This document shows, one piece after another, positions 46,620 through 57,418 of a stretch of 64,000 nt of DNA (the first letter of the stretch is position 1; every line of letters begins with the position of its first letter). The DNA comes from Saccharomyces paradoxus (Eukaryota > Ascomycota > Saccharomycetes > Saccharomycetales > Saccharomycetaceae): the NCBI RefSeq assembly GCF_002079055.1, contig NC_047490.1:1364001-1428000 (forward strand). Direction: 5' to 3'. Below the pieces are notes generated by a model. That model made no database searches. It was not told the origin of the DNA and was given only the letters and a program-made list of their open reading frames with translations. Both the position numbers and the translations under genes were made by a program.

Positions 46620-49121
46620 TCAATGGAACAATTCATGGACTAATTCTTCGTAAACAGCAATCTGGAAGTTGTCGAGTTCAATTTCGTTTAATGGAGGGGC
46701 AAAATTGATTCTGCTATTCCCTCTATTCTGTGAAAACTCATTGACATTCATTAGATCTTCAGTATTGTAATTTTTTACTATGTCTTGATATAATTTCAGC
46801 TCTTTTTGTTGTTTGTCATAATATTTGGAATCAATGGACAGATTATTTGGAATAGCACACAACCAAATCCGTGTCTTATAATATTTGAACAACTCTTTTA
46901 TCAAGTCTCTAAAATCATTTCTCTCTTCACAAACATAGTAAAATGTTAATTTTTTTCTATCAAATTGGAATTCCGCATTTAAGATTTTGATATTCAATTT
47001 GGGCTTAGAATAAGTTGCAGGATTCGTAAAATTATTAGAAGAACTGTCATTTGTATTTTGAGACTTTGAATTATCATTCAAAGCTTGTAATTTGCTTTGA
47101 GCAATATGTAAGGCTTTTAATTCATCTTCAAATTTATTGTGCAAATTCGTTGTTACCTCCCACGGGGTGGCAAATCTTAGGACTTGCTTAGATGGTATAA
47201 TCAACTCAGTTAATTCAATAACATCATATAATTTAGGATTTAACTTTTTCTTTTGGCCATTTTTTGAGTCAATCAACATTTGAATAAACTCATCATTGCG
47301 ATAGTGCTGCGACTCACTTGTGATCAAAGAGTCAAAATGAATTTTCTTCTTCAGAAAATTTATAAATAGTGCTAAATTCAAATCGACACAGGGTTCAACA
47401 ACTAACACTAAATCCCTCCCACGGTCACCATCAATAATAACCAAGTCACCTCTCTTCAACAACAAATTGGTAGCTTGTGGAGTGGATAGTAGTTCAAGTT
47501 TCCCATTTTTCAACGCAACCAGCACCAATGGTGTATACGGTAAGAAAGAGTTATTAGAATTTCTGCATGGTAAATCTGTTGTGAAAGAACCCTTGCTTCT
47601 ATTTTTACTACTTCCATTGTTGGAAATAATCCCATTATTTGACCCCGGATCATTAACGTAATTCAAGTTACAGCTTCTCAATATGTCTAAAAAATTCAAT
47701 AAGGATTGATACTTACTACCTTCTTCGTCGATCAAACTCATATTCTTCGCCTCGTGGCTTTCATTGGAATCGTGTAACTTCAACATTTTCTTAATATTAT
47801 CTGTGAATTCGAAAACTGCAGAGCTAGCAAAATAACCACTTCCACAGTCACTATATAAATCGTGTAAAGTCTTGGAAGAAGTCAGGTGTTTACCCTGGAT
47901 TAAAACTAAACCGTTGTCCAATGATACATTTCCTTCATTGGCGTTCTCGTTCTGAAGGTTATGTGAATTTGTAGAAGAGGGGACAGAAGTGCTTCTTTGC
48001 AGTTGAACAAGCTGAACATCATCAATACGTTCACCATTCAAAGAATTGGGTACATTAGTGTTTCTTGGTTGTTGTTGTTGTTGAAAAGTGGGAGGGGCCG
48101 GATTAAAGCTCGCCACCGGTTGTGTATTGCGGCGAAACTGTTGGATTGGAACCATATTATGACTGTTGTTGTTATTGCTATTGCTGATGTTGCCATTATT
48201 AGGATCACTATCATAGGAAAACGGAGCTGGTACACCGTTTCCAAAGTCGGGCACGCCTTTCGGGGTCAAGTGGGTTGAGTTCAAGTTATCATAGTTGAAC
48301 CTGCCGTTGAAAAGATTGAAACCCTGAGCATGTTGCTGCTGCATTTGTGATGTTTGCTTTTGCCGAGCCCCAGGTATTTGATGATTGATTAGAGTATCTG
48401 ATATATAGGAAGATCTCCTGATGGTGGATTCAGGGTGAGATGATTGTTGCCAGTTGAATGATGGCTGTTGTTGGCTATTGACACTAGATGGGTTACCAGC
48501 ACTATGTGATGGGGCAGTGAAAGTGTTACCGCTATTTGAAGTGAAGCCTATGTTTGCCTTATTCATTAAACGCATATAATCTAAATCCGTTCGATTCTCC
48601 ATTAGTTCGTTTCCATTTGGGTGAAAGGAATTTGCACTGAATTGTGGGAACGACCGTTGTTGAGCTTGATAATTGCCCATTTGAGTAGAATCTAGATGAT
48701 TGTTATTGGATGAAATGGGTGGCGCAGACATCGGCTCTGAATTAGATGAAGACATTTGGAAAGAGGTCAAAGTACTGGAAGGTTGCTCTTGAATGAATCC
48801 ATTTTGGTGAGAAAATGATTGCTGTTGTTGGTGTGGTACTGGTGGTAGATAGGGAAACCTACTCATAAAATCAATATCGTCAAAAGTCCTTCTATTTTCC
48901 ATACCACTCCCTGTACTTTTTATTGAGTTTCTCAAATTATTCAAACCAGCAAGCGGATCAACTGCATCATTTCCCGCATTATCAGAGTTATCATTCAGTT
49001 TACGGGGTAAATCTGATAGCGACTTTCCACTGTTATTCTTGAAAAGCAAGTCCTCATAGTAGTTCTTCAAATCCACATTGTCGGAAATGCTTGTTGTGCT
49101 ATTAATAGTTGGGAGGTCCAT
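46620..49121 (-). CDS. PSP1: PSP1, Gln/Asn-rich protein
   Basis: Named as a high-copy suppressor of DNA polymerase alpha mutations; later studies place the protein among granule-forming and autophagy-linked proteins. It has 833 residues (841 in S. cerevisiae as I recall). Residues 1 to about 400 are very rich in Asn, Gln and Ser (prion-like), with many short runs of Gln and Asn. The C-terminal half holds the conserved PSP1 domain (about 560-680; DLVLVVEPCVDLNLALFINFLKKK, then TPWEV). The start ATG is at 49121; the TGA stop abuts the ATG of the SPG3-like frame. Confidence 0.95.
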   Translation of the reverse strand: MDLPTINSTTSISDNVDLKNYYEDLLFKNNSGKSLSDLPRKLNDNSDNAGNDAVDPLAGLNNLRNSIKSTGSGMENRRTFDDIDFMSRFPYLPPVPHQQQQSFSHQNGFIQEQPSSTLTSFQMSSSNSEPMSAPPISSNNNHLDSTQMGNYQAQQRSFPQFSANSFHPNGNELMENRTDLDYMRLMNKANIGFTSNSGNTFTAPSHSAGNPSSVNSQQQPSFNWQQSSHPESTIRRSSYISDTLINHQIPGARQKQTSQMQQQHAQGFNLFNGRFNYDNLNSTHLTPKGVPDFGNGVPAPFSYDSDPNNGNISNSNNNNSHNMVPIQQFRRNTQPVASFNPAPPTFQQQQQPRNTNVPNSLNGERIDDVQLVQLQRSTSVPSSTNSHNLQNENANEGNVSLDNGLVLIQGKHLTSSKTLHDLYSDCGSGYFASSAVFEFTDNIKKMLKLHDSNESHEAKNMSLIDEEGSKYQSLLNFLDILRSCNLNYVNDPGSNNGIISNNGSSKNRSKGSFTTDLPCRNSNNSFLPYTPLVLVALKNGKLELLSTPQATNLLLKRGDLVIIDGDRGRDLVLVVEPCVDLNLALFINFLKKKIHFDSLITSESQHYRNDEFIQMLIDSKNGQKKKLNPKLYDVIELTELIIPSKQVLRFATPWEVTTNLHNKFEDELKALHIAQSKLQALNDNSKSQNTNDSSSNNFTNPATYSKPKLNIKILNAEFQFDRKKLTFYYVCEERNDFRDLIKELFKYYKTRIWLCAIPNNLSIDSKYYDKQQKELKLYQDIVKNYNTEDLMNVNEFSQNRGNSRINFAPPLNEIELDNFQIAVYEELVHELFH

Positions 49122-49638
49122 TTTACAACTGATTTTTTATTAAGCACTATATCAGATACCGCTTCTTCTGTTTTATTCTTCGCTACTTTCCTCTATAATT
49201 CTCTTGAACTTTTCAATACACCTTATTCTTTTCTATATACTTTGCTTTATTATATCAAAGAACACTCGAACGATCCTATCTCTATTCCAACTGCGGAACC
49301 AATGAAAATTACAACTCTTTAATTATCCGTGAATCCTTCTCTTTATCCTTGATTTATTTTTGTTTTGTTCCTTTAGCTAAAACACGGGTCCGTAATGTTA
49401 TCCAACACGATTAGGGGAAGGATTTGTCTCCAAAAAAACTGCTATGACCCAATCCAATATAACCTACGGCAGTCAGAGAAATACATATTTTCGCACTCGG
49501 AGGCGATCGTCGCCAATGGAAAGCTAGCCGATACTTTTTTCCATTCAGCTTTGCGGGTTTTCTTTTTTGCGGCGTTGTAAACGGCTGTGGGAAGAGCGAA
49601 AAAAAGCAATGAGTGGGGGGAAAATCGAAGGGTGTTGA
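49122..49638. other. Spacer PSP1-GMC1
   Basis: 517 bp: PSP1 promoter (T-rich) and GMC1 3' region. A 61-codon plus-strand frame at 49395-49580 has an ATG but no recognisable features, so I do not call it. Confidence 0.6.
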
Positions 49639-51468
49639 TTACATGAGCAACCAGTAGAAGACACCATCAATCGCACACATGATTAGAATGTAGATGGTTA
49701 TTACCTTGGATTTGTTTTGGTGAAGCACAGCTGGATGGACAACTGTAGTAGGGTTTGGCTCCTTGGTAGGGTACTGTAATATTGCTGTGGTTGCTTGTTT
49801 CGTACCGTCAGTAGTTGTTGCGGGAACCTCAAAGACAATACCAAGCCCCTTCATCATGTGCCACTCCACATGACAATGTAGAAGCCATTTACCGGGCAGC
49901 TCGGTCCTAATTCTCAAAACTGCATAAGAATTTCCTGCAATGTTAATGCTATCCCTTACCATTGGTGCCTTCCCGGTTCGGGCCCAATGACGTAAATCTT
50001 TCTGATACTGGGTCCATGCCTCGCCCTCTTGTACGTTTCTGTGGAGTGGGCCGTCACCATTAGTGCCAAGAGATATTACCTGGAAATGATGACCATGCAT
50101 ATGCCATGGGTGTCTCATGTGATCCAATGAGTTGATTATCACCTCGTATGTTTCGTTGTATTCGGAGAAACTTACCGGTTCTTTTAAGTACTCGCTGAAT
50201 GTCCGATTGTTCACCTTATACATCCCAGTCCCATATTTTCGTTTCGTATCGTCATCTTTGTAATAGGCATAATCGAACTCGAAGACCGCAACGGGATCAG
50301 TCTTGATGCGTAACTTTTTGTTCTCTTCCTGCGTTGGTTCTAGGTCGCGATATAGCTCGGTCTTGGTGAAACCAGGTAAGTGTTTGATGGAAACGTCACT
50401 TGGATTCTTTGATAGATCCAAATGAAGGCCCTCTTTGTAAAACCACCACTGTTTTGTTATATAACCCATCATTTTATTACAGCCATTAATCATGCGAATA
50501 GGATTAGTATCAGTCTTTAGTTTGACCAAAACGGTATATCTTTGTCCAGCCGCCAAAGTTAGCGTTTGTACAATGAACGGTTTAATCATAATACCGTCAG
50601 TTTCTAGAACAATTAATTGGAATCCCTCAAGGTGAAAGACTTGAGTACCAGACATGCCTGCGTTTATAATTCTTAATAGGAGATACTTAGCGTTAAGTCC
50701 TAGTTTGATACCTTCACCGTCAGATGGTTTTCCATTAATTAATGATCCATCTAATTTAGGATCCGTACCCCCAGTAAGTGACAAAACCTTATCCTTTAAA
50801 GTGTCCAAATTCCAATTTGTGTACCAATCACTTAAAGTGATAATCTTTTCTTCCACTTCATGCTTAGACAATTCCTTGGTGCTTTTTTTTTTTTTCATTG
50901 TGACAATACCGTCAATTAATGTCTCAACGTCACTCACAGAATTAACAGTATTCTCCACATGATTATCATAATCATCGCATTCAATTATTAGAACACCTCT
51001 CAAACCATCACCGTATTGTACTGACGAATGCGAATGGTACCAAAAAGTACCACAGGTTGATCTATCAATAGTAAAATTGTACCAATAACTTTCTCCGTAT
51101 CCAATGATGGGCTGTGTTAAATCGGGAATACCATCAAATCTGTTCGACAAAGGTACGACCCCATGGAAATGTAAAGCTGTTGAACAGTAATCTTTCCATA
51201 CAACATTGTCTTTACCTGCTTCTTCTTCTGAACATATCCAGTTAATCAATCTTAAGTTGAGAGTGTCACCAGATTTGACTCTAATTTCTGGGCCAAACGT
51301 ACCATTGTAGCCATTTATGGAGATAAATCTTCTCTTATCAGACGTGTATTCACTGGTCACATTGAATTCTAAGACGTGTATTTTGCCTTCCTCAGAGCCC
51401 TTTATAAATTTAAATAGTATTAACATTAGCATTGGTATTTGAACCAGCTTAAGGAGGATGCTTTTCAT
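49639..51468 (-). CDS. GMC1: GMC1, meiotic multicopper oxidase-like protein
   Basis: A multicopper-oxidase-family protein related to Fet3 and needed for meiotic progression (its name comes from a meiotic recombination screen). It has 609 residues (608 in S. cerevisiae as I recall). There is a signal peptide (1-23), the oxidase body with all four copper-ligand blocks intact (HFHG at 100-103, HSH at 145-147, HPWHMHGHHF at 453-462, HCHVEWHMMKGLG at 531-543), and a C-terminal membrane span (about 588-609). The frame opens at GTG; the ATG is at 51468. The promoter is squeezed into 160 bp before the tRNA gene and has a URS1-like site. Confidence 0.95.
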   Translation of the reverse strand: MKSILLKLVQIPMLMLILFKFIKGSEEGKIHVLEFNVTSEYTSDKRRFISINGYNGTFGPEIRVKSGDTLNLRLINWICSEEEAGKDNVVWKDYCSTALHFHGVVPLSNRFDGIPDLTQPIIGYGESYWYNFTIDRSTCGTFWYHSHSSVQYGDGLRGVLIIECDDYDNHVENTVNSVSDVETLIDGIVTMKKKKSTKELSKHEVEEKIITLSDWYTNWNLDTLKDKVLSLTGGTDPKLDGSLINGKPSDGEGIKLGLNAKYLLLRIINAGMSGTQVFHLEGFQLIVLETDGIMIKPFIVQTLTLAAGQRYTVLVKLKTDTNPIRMINGCNKMMGYITKQWWFYKEGLHLDLSKNPSDVSIKHLPGFTKTELYRDLEPTQEENKKLRIKTDPVAVFEFDYAYYKDDDTKRKYGTGMYKVNNRTFSEYLKEPVSFSEYNETYEVIINSLDHMRHPWHMHGHHFQVISLGTNGDGPLHRNVQEGEAWTQYQKDLRHWARTGKAPMVRDSINIAGNSYAVLRIRTELPGKWLLHCHVEWHMMKGLGIVFEVPATTTDGTKQATTAILQYPTKEPNPTTVVHPAVLHQNKSKVITIYILIMCAIDGVFYWLLM

Positions 51469-51519
51469 TTCGAGCGTGTTCTCCACGAAGTTTTGCTATA
51501 ATTATTTAATAACTTGGTT

Positions 51520-51529
51520 TAACCGCCCA
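51520..51529 (+). promoter_or_regulatory. URS1-like (Ume6) site of GMC1
   Basis: TAACCGCCCA matches the meiotic URS1 consensus TAGCCGCCSA at nine of ten positions. It lies about 52-61 bp upstream of GMC1, which is expressed in meiosis. Confidence 0.5.
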
Positions 51530-51619
51530 GTATGTCCCACTTTATTAGCTTTGGCCTTAATATGTGGACTGCTGAGATGGACGTGGATCCTCTTCGACTA
51601 TCCCCGAAAAAGTTATATC

Positions 51620-51624
51620 AAAAA
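51620..51624 (-). terminator. Pol III terminator of tRNA-Leu
   Basis: Five consecutive T residues on the minus strand, beginning five bases after the tRNA 3' end, form a standard RNA polymerase III terminator. Confidence 0.85.
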
Positions 51625-51628
51625 TAAT

Positions 51629-51741
51629 GGTTGCTAAGAGATTCGAACTCTTGCATCTTACGATACCTGAGTATTCCCACAGTTAACTGCGGCCAAGATT
51701 TTTCTTGAATCAGGCGCCTTAGACCGCTCGGCCAAACAACC
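51629..51741 (-). tRNA. tL(CAA): tRNA-Leu(CAA) with a 32-nt intron
   Basis: The minus strand reads GGTTGTTTGGCCGAGCGGTC at the 5' end and has a B box GTTCGAATC in the T arm. The acceptor arms pair (GGTTGTT with AGCAACC). The anticodon loop has TTCAAG, anticodon CAA. Exon 1 is 51704-51741, the intron 51672-51703 (32 nt, one base after the anticodon, the normal place), exon 2 51629-51671. It matches the known S. cerevisiae intron-bearing tRNA-Leu(CAA) family. Its 5' side faces the Ty1 and delta sequences, 90-110 bp away, as expected for Ty1 targeting to Pol III genes. Confidence 0.98.
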
Positions 51742-51831
51742 ACTTATTTGTTGGAAATAACAGAAAGGGATGCATTTATCAAAAGCATATTACTTACTAC
51801 TTCCATTCATATTGTTGATAATTGTTGATAA

Positions 51832-51850
51832 TGACAATTGGGTGAGTAAT
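51832..51850 (-). repeat. Old delta LTR, short piece left of the Ty1
   Basis: Read on the minus strand, this is the 3' end of a delta LTR (TCACCCAATTGTCA, aligned with the usual Ty1 end TCACCCATTTCTCA). It continues on the far side of the Ty1 at 57742. Together the two pieces make 318 bp, a complete solo LTR of the same length as the LTRs of the inserted Ty1. Confidence 0.9.
51846..51850. other. Target-site duplication of Ty1, left copy (GTAAT)
   Basis: GTAAT directly precedes the 5' LTR and is repeated directly after the 3' LTR (57737-57741). A 5-bp duplication is what Ty1 integrase makes. Confidence 0.97.
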
Positions 51851-52168
51851 TGTTGGAATGAAATTCTAATATCATCTATTTAATAGTATATTATAATATG
51901 CGGTGCAAGAGGATGACATAAAGATTGAGAAACAGTCATCCAATCTAATGGAAGCTGAAATGCAAGGATTGATAATGTAATAGGATAATGAATGACAACA
52001 TATAAAAAGAAAGAAGATAAAATAATAACACTATGTAGAACTATAGATTCCCTTTTGTGGATTCCTAGATCCTCGAGGAGAACTTCTAGTATATTCTATA
52101 TACCTAATATTATAGCCTTTAGTAACAATGGAATCCCAACAATTATCTAATTATTCACATAATTCTCA
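51851..52168 (+). repeat. 5' LTR of the Ty1
   Basis: 318 bp from TGTTGG to TCTCA. It contains the promoter and, at 52128, the TYA start codon inside the LTR, as is usual for Ty1. By eye it is identical to the 3' LTR. Confidence 0.97.
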
Positions 52169-53450
52169 TGGTAGCGCCTGTGCTTCGGTTACTTCTAAGG
52201 AAGTCCACACAAATCAAGATCCGTTAGACGTTTCAGCTTCCAAAATTCAAGAATATGATAAGGCTTCCACTAAGGCTAACTCTCAACAGACAACAACACC
52301 TGCTTCATCAGCTGTTCCAGAGAACCCCCATCATGCCTCTCCTCAAACTGCTCAGTCACATTCACCACAGAATGGGCCGTACCCACAGCAGTGCATGATG
52401 ACCCAAAACCAAGCCAATCCATCTGGTTGGTCATTTTACGGACACCCATCTATGATTCCGTATACACCTTATCAAATGTCGCCTATGTACTTTCCACCTG
52501 GGCCACAATCACAGTTTCCGCAGTATCCACCATCAGTTGGAACGCCTCTGAGCACCCCATCACCTGAGTCAGGTAATACATTTACTGATTCATCCTCAGC
52601 GGACTCTGATATGACATCCACTAAAAAATATGTCAGACCACCACCAATGTTAACCTCACCTAATGACTTTCTAAATTGGGTTAAAACATACATCAAATTT
52701 TTACAAAACTCGAATCTCGGTGATATTATTCCGACAGTAAACGGAAAACCCGTACGTCAGATCACTGATGATGAACTCACCTTCTTGTATAACACTTTTC
52801 AAATATTTGCTCCCTCTCAATTCCTACCTACCTGGGTCAAAGACATCCTATCTGTTGATTATACGGATATCATGAAAATTCTTTCCAAAAGTATTGAAAA
52901 AACGCAATCTGATACCCAAGAGGCAAATGACATTGTGACCCTGGCAAATTTGCAATATAATGGCAGTACACCTGCAGATGCATTTGAAACAAAAGTCACA
53001 AACATTATCGACAGACTAAATAATAATGGCATTCATATCAATAACAAGGTCGCATGCCAATTAATTATGAGAGGCCTATCTGGCGAATATAAATTTTTAC
53101 GCTACACACGTCATCGACATCTAAATATGACAGTCGCTGAACTGTTCTTAGATATCCATGCTATTTATGAAGAACAACAGGGATCGAGAAACAGTAAACC
53201 CAATTACAGGAGAAATCCGAGTGATGAGAAGAATGATTCTCACACCTATACGAATACAACCAAACCCAAAGTTATAGCTCGAAATCCTCAAAAAACAAAT
53301 AATTCGAAATCGAAAACAGCCAGGGCTCATAATGTATCCACATCTAATAACTCTCCCAGCACTGACAACGATTCCATCAGTAAATCAACTACTGAACCGA
53401 TTCAATTGAACAATAAGCACGACCTTCATCTTAGGCCAGAAACTTACTGA
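52128..53450 (+). CDS. TYA1: TYA (Gag) of Ty1
   Basis: 440-residue Gag protein, the length of canonical Ty1 Gag, starting inside the 5' LTR. The N-terminal 100 residues are Ser/Gln/Pro-rich; the middle carries the conserved capsid region ([18 protein letters not shown]...); the C-terminal part is basic and has nucleic-acid chaperone character. The frame-shift site CTTAGGC for Pol expression lies at 53430-53436, near its end. It looks whole. Confidence 0.96.
   Translation: MESQQLSNYSHNSHGSACASVTSKEVHTNQDPLDVSASKIQEYDKASTKANSQQTTTPASSAVPENPHHASPQTAQSHSPQNGPYPQQCMMTQNQANPSGWSFYGHPSMIPYTPYQMSPMYFPPGPQSQFPQYPPSVGTPLSTPSPESGNTFTDSSSADSDMTSTKKYVRPPPMLTSPNDFLNWVKTYIKFLQNSNLGDIIPTVNGKPVRQITDDELTFLYNTFQIFAPSQFLPTWVKDILSVDYTDIMKILSKSIEKTQSDTQEANDIVTLANLQYNGSTPADAFETKVTNIIDRLNNNGIHINNKVACQLIMRGLSGEYKFLRYTRHRHLNMTVAELFLDIHAIYEEQQGSRNSKPNYRRNPSDEKNDSHTYTNTTKPKVIARNPQKTNNSKSKTARAHNVSTSNNSPSTDNDSISKSTTEPIQLNNKHDLHLRPETY
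52169..52178 (+). promoter_or_regulatory. Minus-strand primer-binding site of Ty1
   Basis: TGGTAGCGCC immediately follows the 5' LTR and is complementary to the 3' end of initiator tRNA-Met, the known Ty1 primer. Confidence 0.97.
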
Positions 53451-56400
53451 ATCTACAGTAAATCATACGAATCATTCCGATGATGAACTTCCTGGACACC
53501 TTCTTCTTGATTCAGGAGCATCACGAACTCTTATAAGATCTGCCCATCACATACACTCAGCGATATCTAATCCCGACATAAGCGTAGTTGATGTTCAAAA
53601 AAACAATATACCAATTAACGCTGTTGGTGATCTTCAATTTAACTTCCAGGACGACACCAAAACAACAATAAAGGTATTGCACACACCTAACATAGCCTAT
53701 GACTTACTCAGTTTGAATGAACTGGCTGAACTAAATATTACAGCGTGCTTTACCAAAAACGTCTTAGAACGACCTGACGGCACCGTACTTGCACCTATCG
53801 TAAAACATGGAGACTTTTACTGGGTGTCTAAAAGGTACTTGCTTCCGTCGAATATCTCAGTACCCACAATTAATAACGTTCACACAAGTGAAAACACACG
53901 TAAGTATCCTTATCCTTTCATTCATCGGATGCTTGCGCATGCCAATGCCCAGACAATTAGATATTCACTTAAAAAGAACACTATTACGTATTTCAATGAA
54001 TCAGATGTTGACTGGTCTAACGCTACTGATTATCAATGTCCCGATTGTTTAATCGGCAAAAGCACCAAACATAGACATATCATAGGATCACGGCTAAAAT
54101 ACCAAAGTTCATATGAACCTTTTCAATACTTACATACTGACATATTTGGGCCTGTTCACAACCTACCAAAGAGTGCACCATCCTACTTCATCTCATTCAC
54201 TGATGAGAAAACAAAATTCCGTTGGGTTTATCCATTACACGACCGTCGCGAGGACTCTATTCTCGATATCTTTACTAAGATACTAGCTTTCATTAAAAAC
54301 CAGTTTCAGTCCAATGTTTTGGTTATTCAAATGGACCGTGGTTCTGAGTACACTAACAAAACTCTCCATAAATTCCTTGATAAATATGGCATAACCCCAT
54401 GTTATACAACCACAGCGGATTCCCGAGCACATGGTGTCGCTGAACGGCTGAACCGTACCTTATTAGATGACTGTCGTACTCAACTGCAATGTAGTGGTCT
54501 ACCGAATCATCTATGGTTCTCGGCAGTCGAATTTTCTACTATCGTACGGAACTCACTAGCTTCACCTAAAAGCAAAAAATCCGCAAGACAACTCGCTGGG
54601 TTGGCAGGACTCGAAATCAGTACTTTATTACCTTTCGGTCAACCCGTTATAGTCAATAATCATAACCCTGACTCCAAAATTCATCCTCGTGGCATTCCTG
54701 GCTACGCTCTACATCCATCTCGAAACTCTTATGGATATATCATCTATGTCCCATCTTTGAAGAAGACAGTAGATACAACTAATTACGTTATTCTTCAGGG
54801 CAAGGAATCCAGATTAGACCAATTCAATTACGACGCACTCACCTTCGATGAAGACGTGAATCGTATAACTGCTTCATATCAATCGTTCATTGATTCAAAT
54901 GAGATCCAACAATCTAACGATCTTAACATAGAATCTGACCATGATTTTCAATCTGACGTTGAACTGAACCCTGACCACCAGAGAAATGTCCCTTCAAACG
55001 TTCCGATTCCAACTGACTCCCCACCTCCATCAACTCATACTGAAGATTCAAAACCTATATCTGAAATCAATCTTCGTGCACCCAAAGAAGTTGATCCTAA
55101 CATATCTGAATCTAATATTCTTCCATCTAAGAAGAGATCTAACATCCCCCAAATTTCTGCTACCGACAGTGCCGGTTCGGGTGGTATAAATAAATCAGAT
55201 GTTCCTTTACTTACCCCTTTGTCCAAATCTGACACACAAAATTCATACCAAGCCAGTGAATCTGATGATTTCAGTGACTCAGACTCACACAGCGACATTG
55301 ATACTGACTCTACAAACGTGACAATACCCAGTTTGGGTGGTACCAACAACAAAACTGTTCCGCAGACAAGTGACCAAGAGACTGAGAAAAGGATTATACA
55401 CCGTTCACCTTCAATCGATGCTTCTCCACCGGAAAATGATTCATCGCACAATATTGTTCCTACCAAAACGCCAACTACTGTTTCTAAACAGAATACCGAG
55501 GAATCTATTATCGCTGATCTCCCACTCCCTGATCTACCTCCAGAATCTCCTACCGAATTCCCTGACCCATTTAAAGAACTCCCACCGATAAATTCTCATC
55601 AAACTAATTCCAGTTTGGGTGGTATGGATGACTCTAATATCTCTGCTACTATCACTAGTAAGAAAAGATCATTAGAAGATAATGAAACTGAAATTGAGGT
55701 ATCACGAGACACATGGAATAGTAAGAATATGCGTAGTTTAGAACCTCCAAGGTCAAAGAAACGAATACATCTAATCGCGGCTGTAAAAGCAGTAAAATCA
55801 ATTAAACCAATACGAACAACCTTAAGATACGATGAGGCAATCACCTATAATAAAGATATTAAAGAAAAGGAAAAATATATCGAAGCATACCACAAAGAAG
55901 TCAACCAACTGTTGAAAATGAATACTTGGGACACTGACAAATATTATGACAGAAAAGAAATAGACCCTAAAAGAGTAATAAACTCAATGTTTATCTTCAA
56001 CAAGAAACGTGACGGAACTCATAAAGCTAGATTTGTTGCAAGAGGTGACATTCAGCATCCTGATACGTACGATACAGGTATGCAATCCAACACTGTACAT
56101 CATTATGCGTTGATGACATCCCTATCACTTGCATTAGACAATGACTCCTTCATTACACAATTAGACATATCTTCGGCGTACTTGTATGCAGACATCAAAG
56201 AAGAATTATACATAAGACCTCCACCACATTTAGGAATGAACAACAAGTTAATACGGTTGAGGAAATCACTTTATGGTTTGAAACAAAGTGGTGCAAACTG
56301 GTATGAAACGATCAAATCATATCTGATTGAACAATGTGATATGGAGGAAGTTCGCGGATGGTCATGCGTATTTAAGAATAGTCAAGTAACAATTTGCTTA

Positions 56401-57396
56401 TTCGTTGATGATATGATATTGTTCAGCAAAGACTTAAATTCAAATAAAAGAATTATAGCAAAACTCAAGATGCAATACGATACCAAGATTATAAATCTAG
56501 GTGAAAGCGATGATGAAATTCAATACGACATCCTTGGCTTAGAAATCAAATATCAAAGAGGTAAATACATGAAATTAGGTATGGAAAACTCACTAACTGA
56601 GAAAATACCCAAATTAAACGTACCTTTGAATCCAAAAGGAAGAAAACTTGGTGCTCCAGGTCAACCAGGTCTCTATATAAACCAGAAGGAGCTAGAGCTA
56701 GAAGAAGACGACTACAACATGAAGGTGCATGAAATGCAAAAGTTGATAGGTCTAGCGTCATATGTTGGATATAAATTCAGATTTGACCTATTATACTATA
56801 TCAACACACTTGCACAACATATACTATTTCCGTCCAAACAAGTGTTAAACATGACATATGAATTGATACAATTCTTATGGGACACTAGAGACAAACAATT
56901 AATATGGCACAAAAGCAAATCTGCAAAACCAGAAAATAAATTAGTTGTAATAAGCGATGCCTCTTATGGCAACCAACCATATTACAAATCTCAGATTGGT
57001 AATATCTATTTACTAAATGGAAAGGTGATCGGAGGAAAATCAACAAAAGCTTCATTAACATGTACTTCAACCACAGAAGCAGAAATACACGCAATCAGTG
57101 AAGCCATTCCATTATTAAATAACTTGAGTCACCTTATACAAGAACTAAATGGGAAATCAATCATTAAAGGCTTACTTACTGACAGCAGATCTACAATCAG
57201 TATAGTTATGTCCAAAAATGAAGAGAAACTTAGAAACAGATTTTTCGGTACCAAAGCAATGAGACTTCGGGACGAAGTATCAAATAATAACCTCCACGTA
57301 TGCTACGTGGATACCAAAAGGAACATTGCTGACGTGATGACAAAACCCCTCCCAATAAAAACATTTAAACTATTAACAAACAAGTGGATTCATTAG
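53434..57396 (+). CDS. TYB1: TYB (Pol) of Ty1: protease, integrase, RT, RNase H
   Basis: An open Pol frame of about 1320 codons, +1 relative to TYA and entered by the programmed shift at CTTAGGC known for Ty1; it has no start codon of its own. Parts in order: aspartic protease (LLLDSGAS at about 53502-53525), integrase with zinc-binding HRMLAHA and CPDCLIGK and acidic core ([15 protein letters not shown]), a variable Ser/Asp-rich linker, reverse transcriptase ([14 protein letters not shown] at about 56401-56415) and RNase H ([16 protein letters not shown]). It ends in the usual KLLTNKWIH. It looks whole. Confidence 0.95.
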   Translation, partial: GQKLTESTVNHTNHSDDELPGHLLLDSGASRTLIRSAHHIHSAISNPDISVVDVQKNNIPINAVGDLQFNFQDDTKTTIKVLHTPNIAYDLLSLNELAELNITACFTKNVLERPDGTVLAPIVKHGDFYWVSKRYLLPSNISVPTINNVHTSENTRKYPYPFIHRMLAHANAQTIRYSLKKNTITYFNESDVDWSNATDYQCPDCLIGKSTKHRHIIGSRLKYQSSYEPFQYLHTDIFGPVHNLPKSAPSYFISFTDEKTKFRWVYPLHDRREDSILDIFTKILAFIKNQFQSNVLVIQMDRGSEYTNKTLHKFLDKYGITPCYTTTADSRAHGVAERLNRTLLDDCRTQLQCSGLPNHLWFSAVEFSTIVRNSLASPKSKKSARQLAGLAGLEISTLLPFGQPVIVNNHNPDSKIHPRGIPGYALHPSRNSYGYIIYVPSLKKTVDTTNYVILQGKESRLDQFNYDALTFDEDVNRITASYQSFIDSNEIQQSNDLNIESDHDFQSDVELNPDHQRNVPSNVPIPTDSPPPSTHTEDSKPISEINLRAPKEVDPNISESNILPSKKRSNIPQISATDSAGSGGINKSDVPLLTPLSKSDTQNSYQASESDDFSDSDSHSDIDTDSTNVTIPSLGGTNNKTVPQTSDQETEKRIIHRSPSIDASPPENDSSHNIVPTKTPTTVSKQNTEESIIADLPLPDLPPESPTEFPDPFKELPPINSHQTNSSLGGMDDSNISATITSKKRSLEDNETEIEVSRDTWNSKNMRSLEPPRSKKRIHLIAAVKAVKSIKPIRTTLRYDEAITYNKDIKEKEKYIEAYHKEVNQLLKMNTWDTDKYYDRKEIDPKRVINSMFIFNKKRDGTHKARFVARGDIQHPDTYDTGMQSNTVHHYALMTSLSLALDNDSFITQLDISSAYLYADIKEELYIRPPPHLGMNNKLIRLRKSLYGLKQSGANWYETIKSYLIEQCDMEEVRGWSCVFKNSQVTICLFVDDMILFSKDLNSNKRIIAKLKMQYDTKIINLGESDDEIQYDILGLEIKYQRGKYMKLGMENSLTEKIPKLNVPLNPKGRKLGAPGQPGLYINQKELELEEDDYNMKVHEMQKLIGLASYVGYKFRFDLLYYINTLAQHILFPSKQVLNMTYELIQFLWDTRDKQLIWHKSKSAKPENKLVVISDASYGNQPYYKSQIGNIYLLNGKVIGGKSTKASLTCTSTTEAEIHAISEAIPLLNNLSHLIQELNGKSIIKGLLTDSRSTISIVMSKNEEKLRNRFFGTKAMRLRDEVSNNNLHVCYVDTKRNIADVMTKPLPIKTFKLLTNKWIH

Positions 57397-57410
57397 ATCT
57401 ATTACATTAT

Positions 57411-57418
57411 GGGTGGTA
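57411..57418 (+). promoter_or_regulatory. Polypurine tract of Ty1
   Basis: GGGTGGTA directly abuts the 3' LTR and matches the known Ty1 plus-strand primer tract. Confidence 0.93.

Noticed and set aside
51832-51850. Treating the left delta piece and right delta piece as two separate LTR remnants
   Set aside because: They abut the Ty1 duplication on both sides and sum to one full 318-bp LTR, so one interrupted LTR is simpler.
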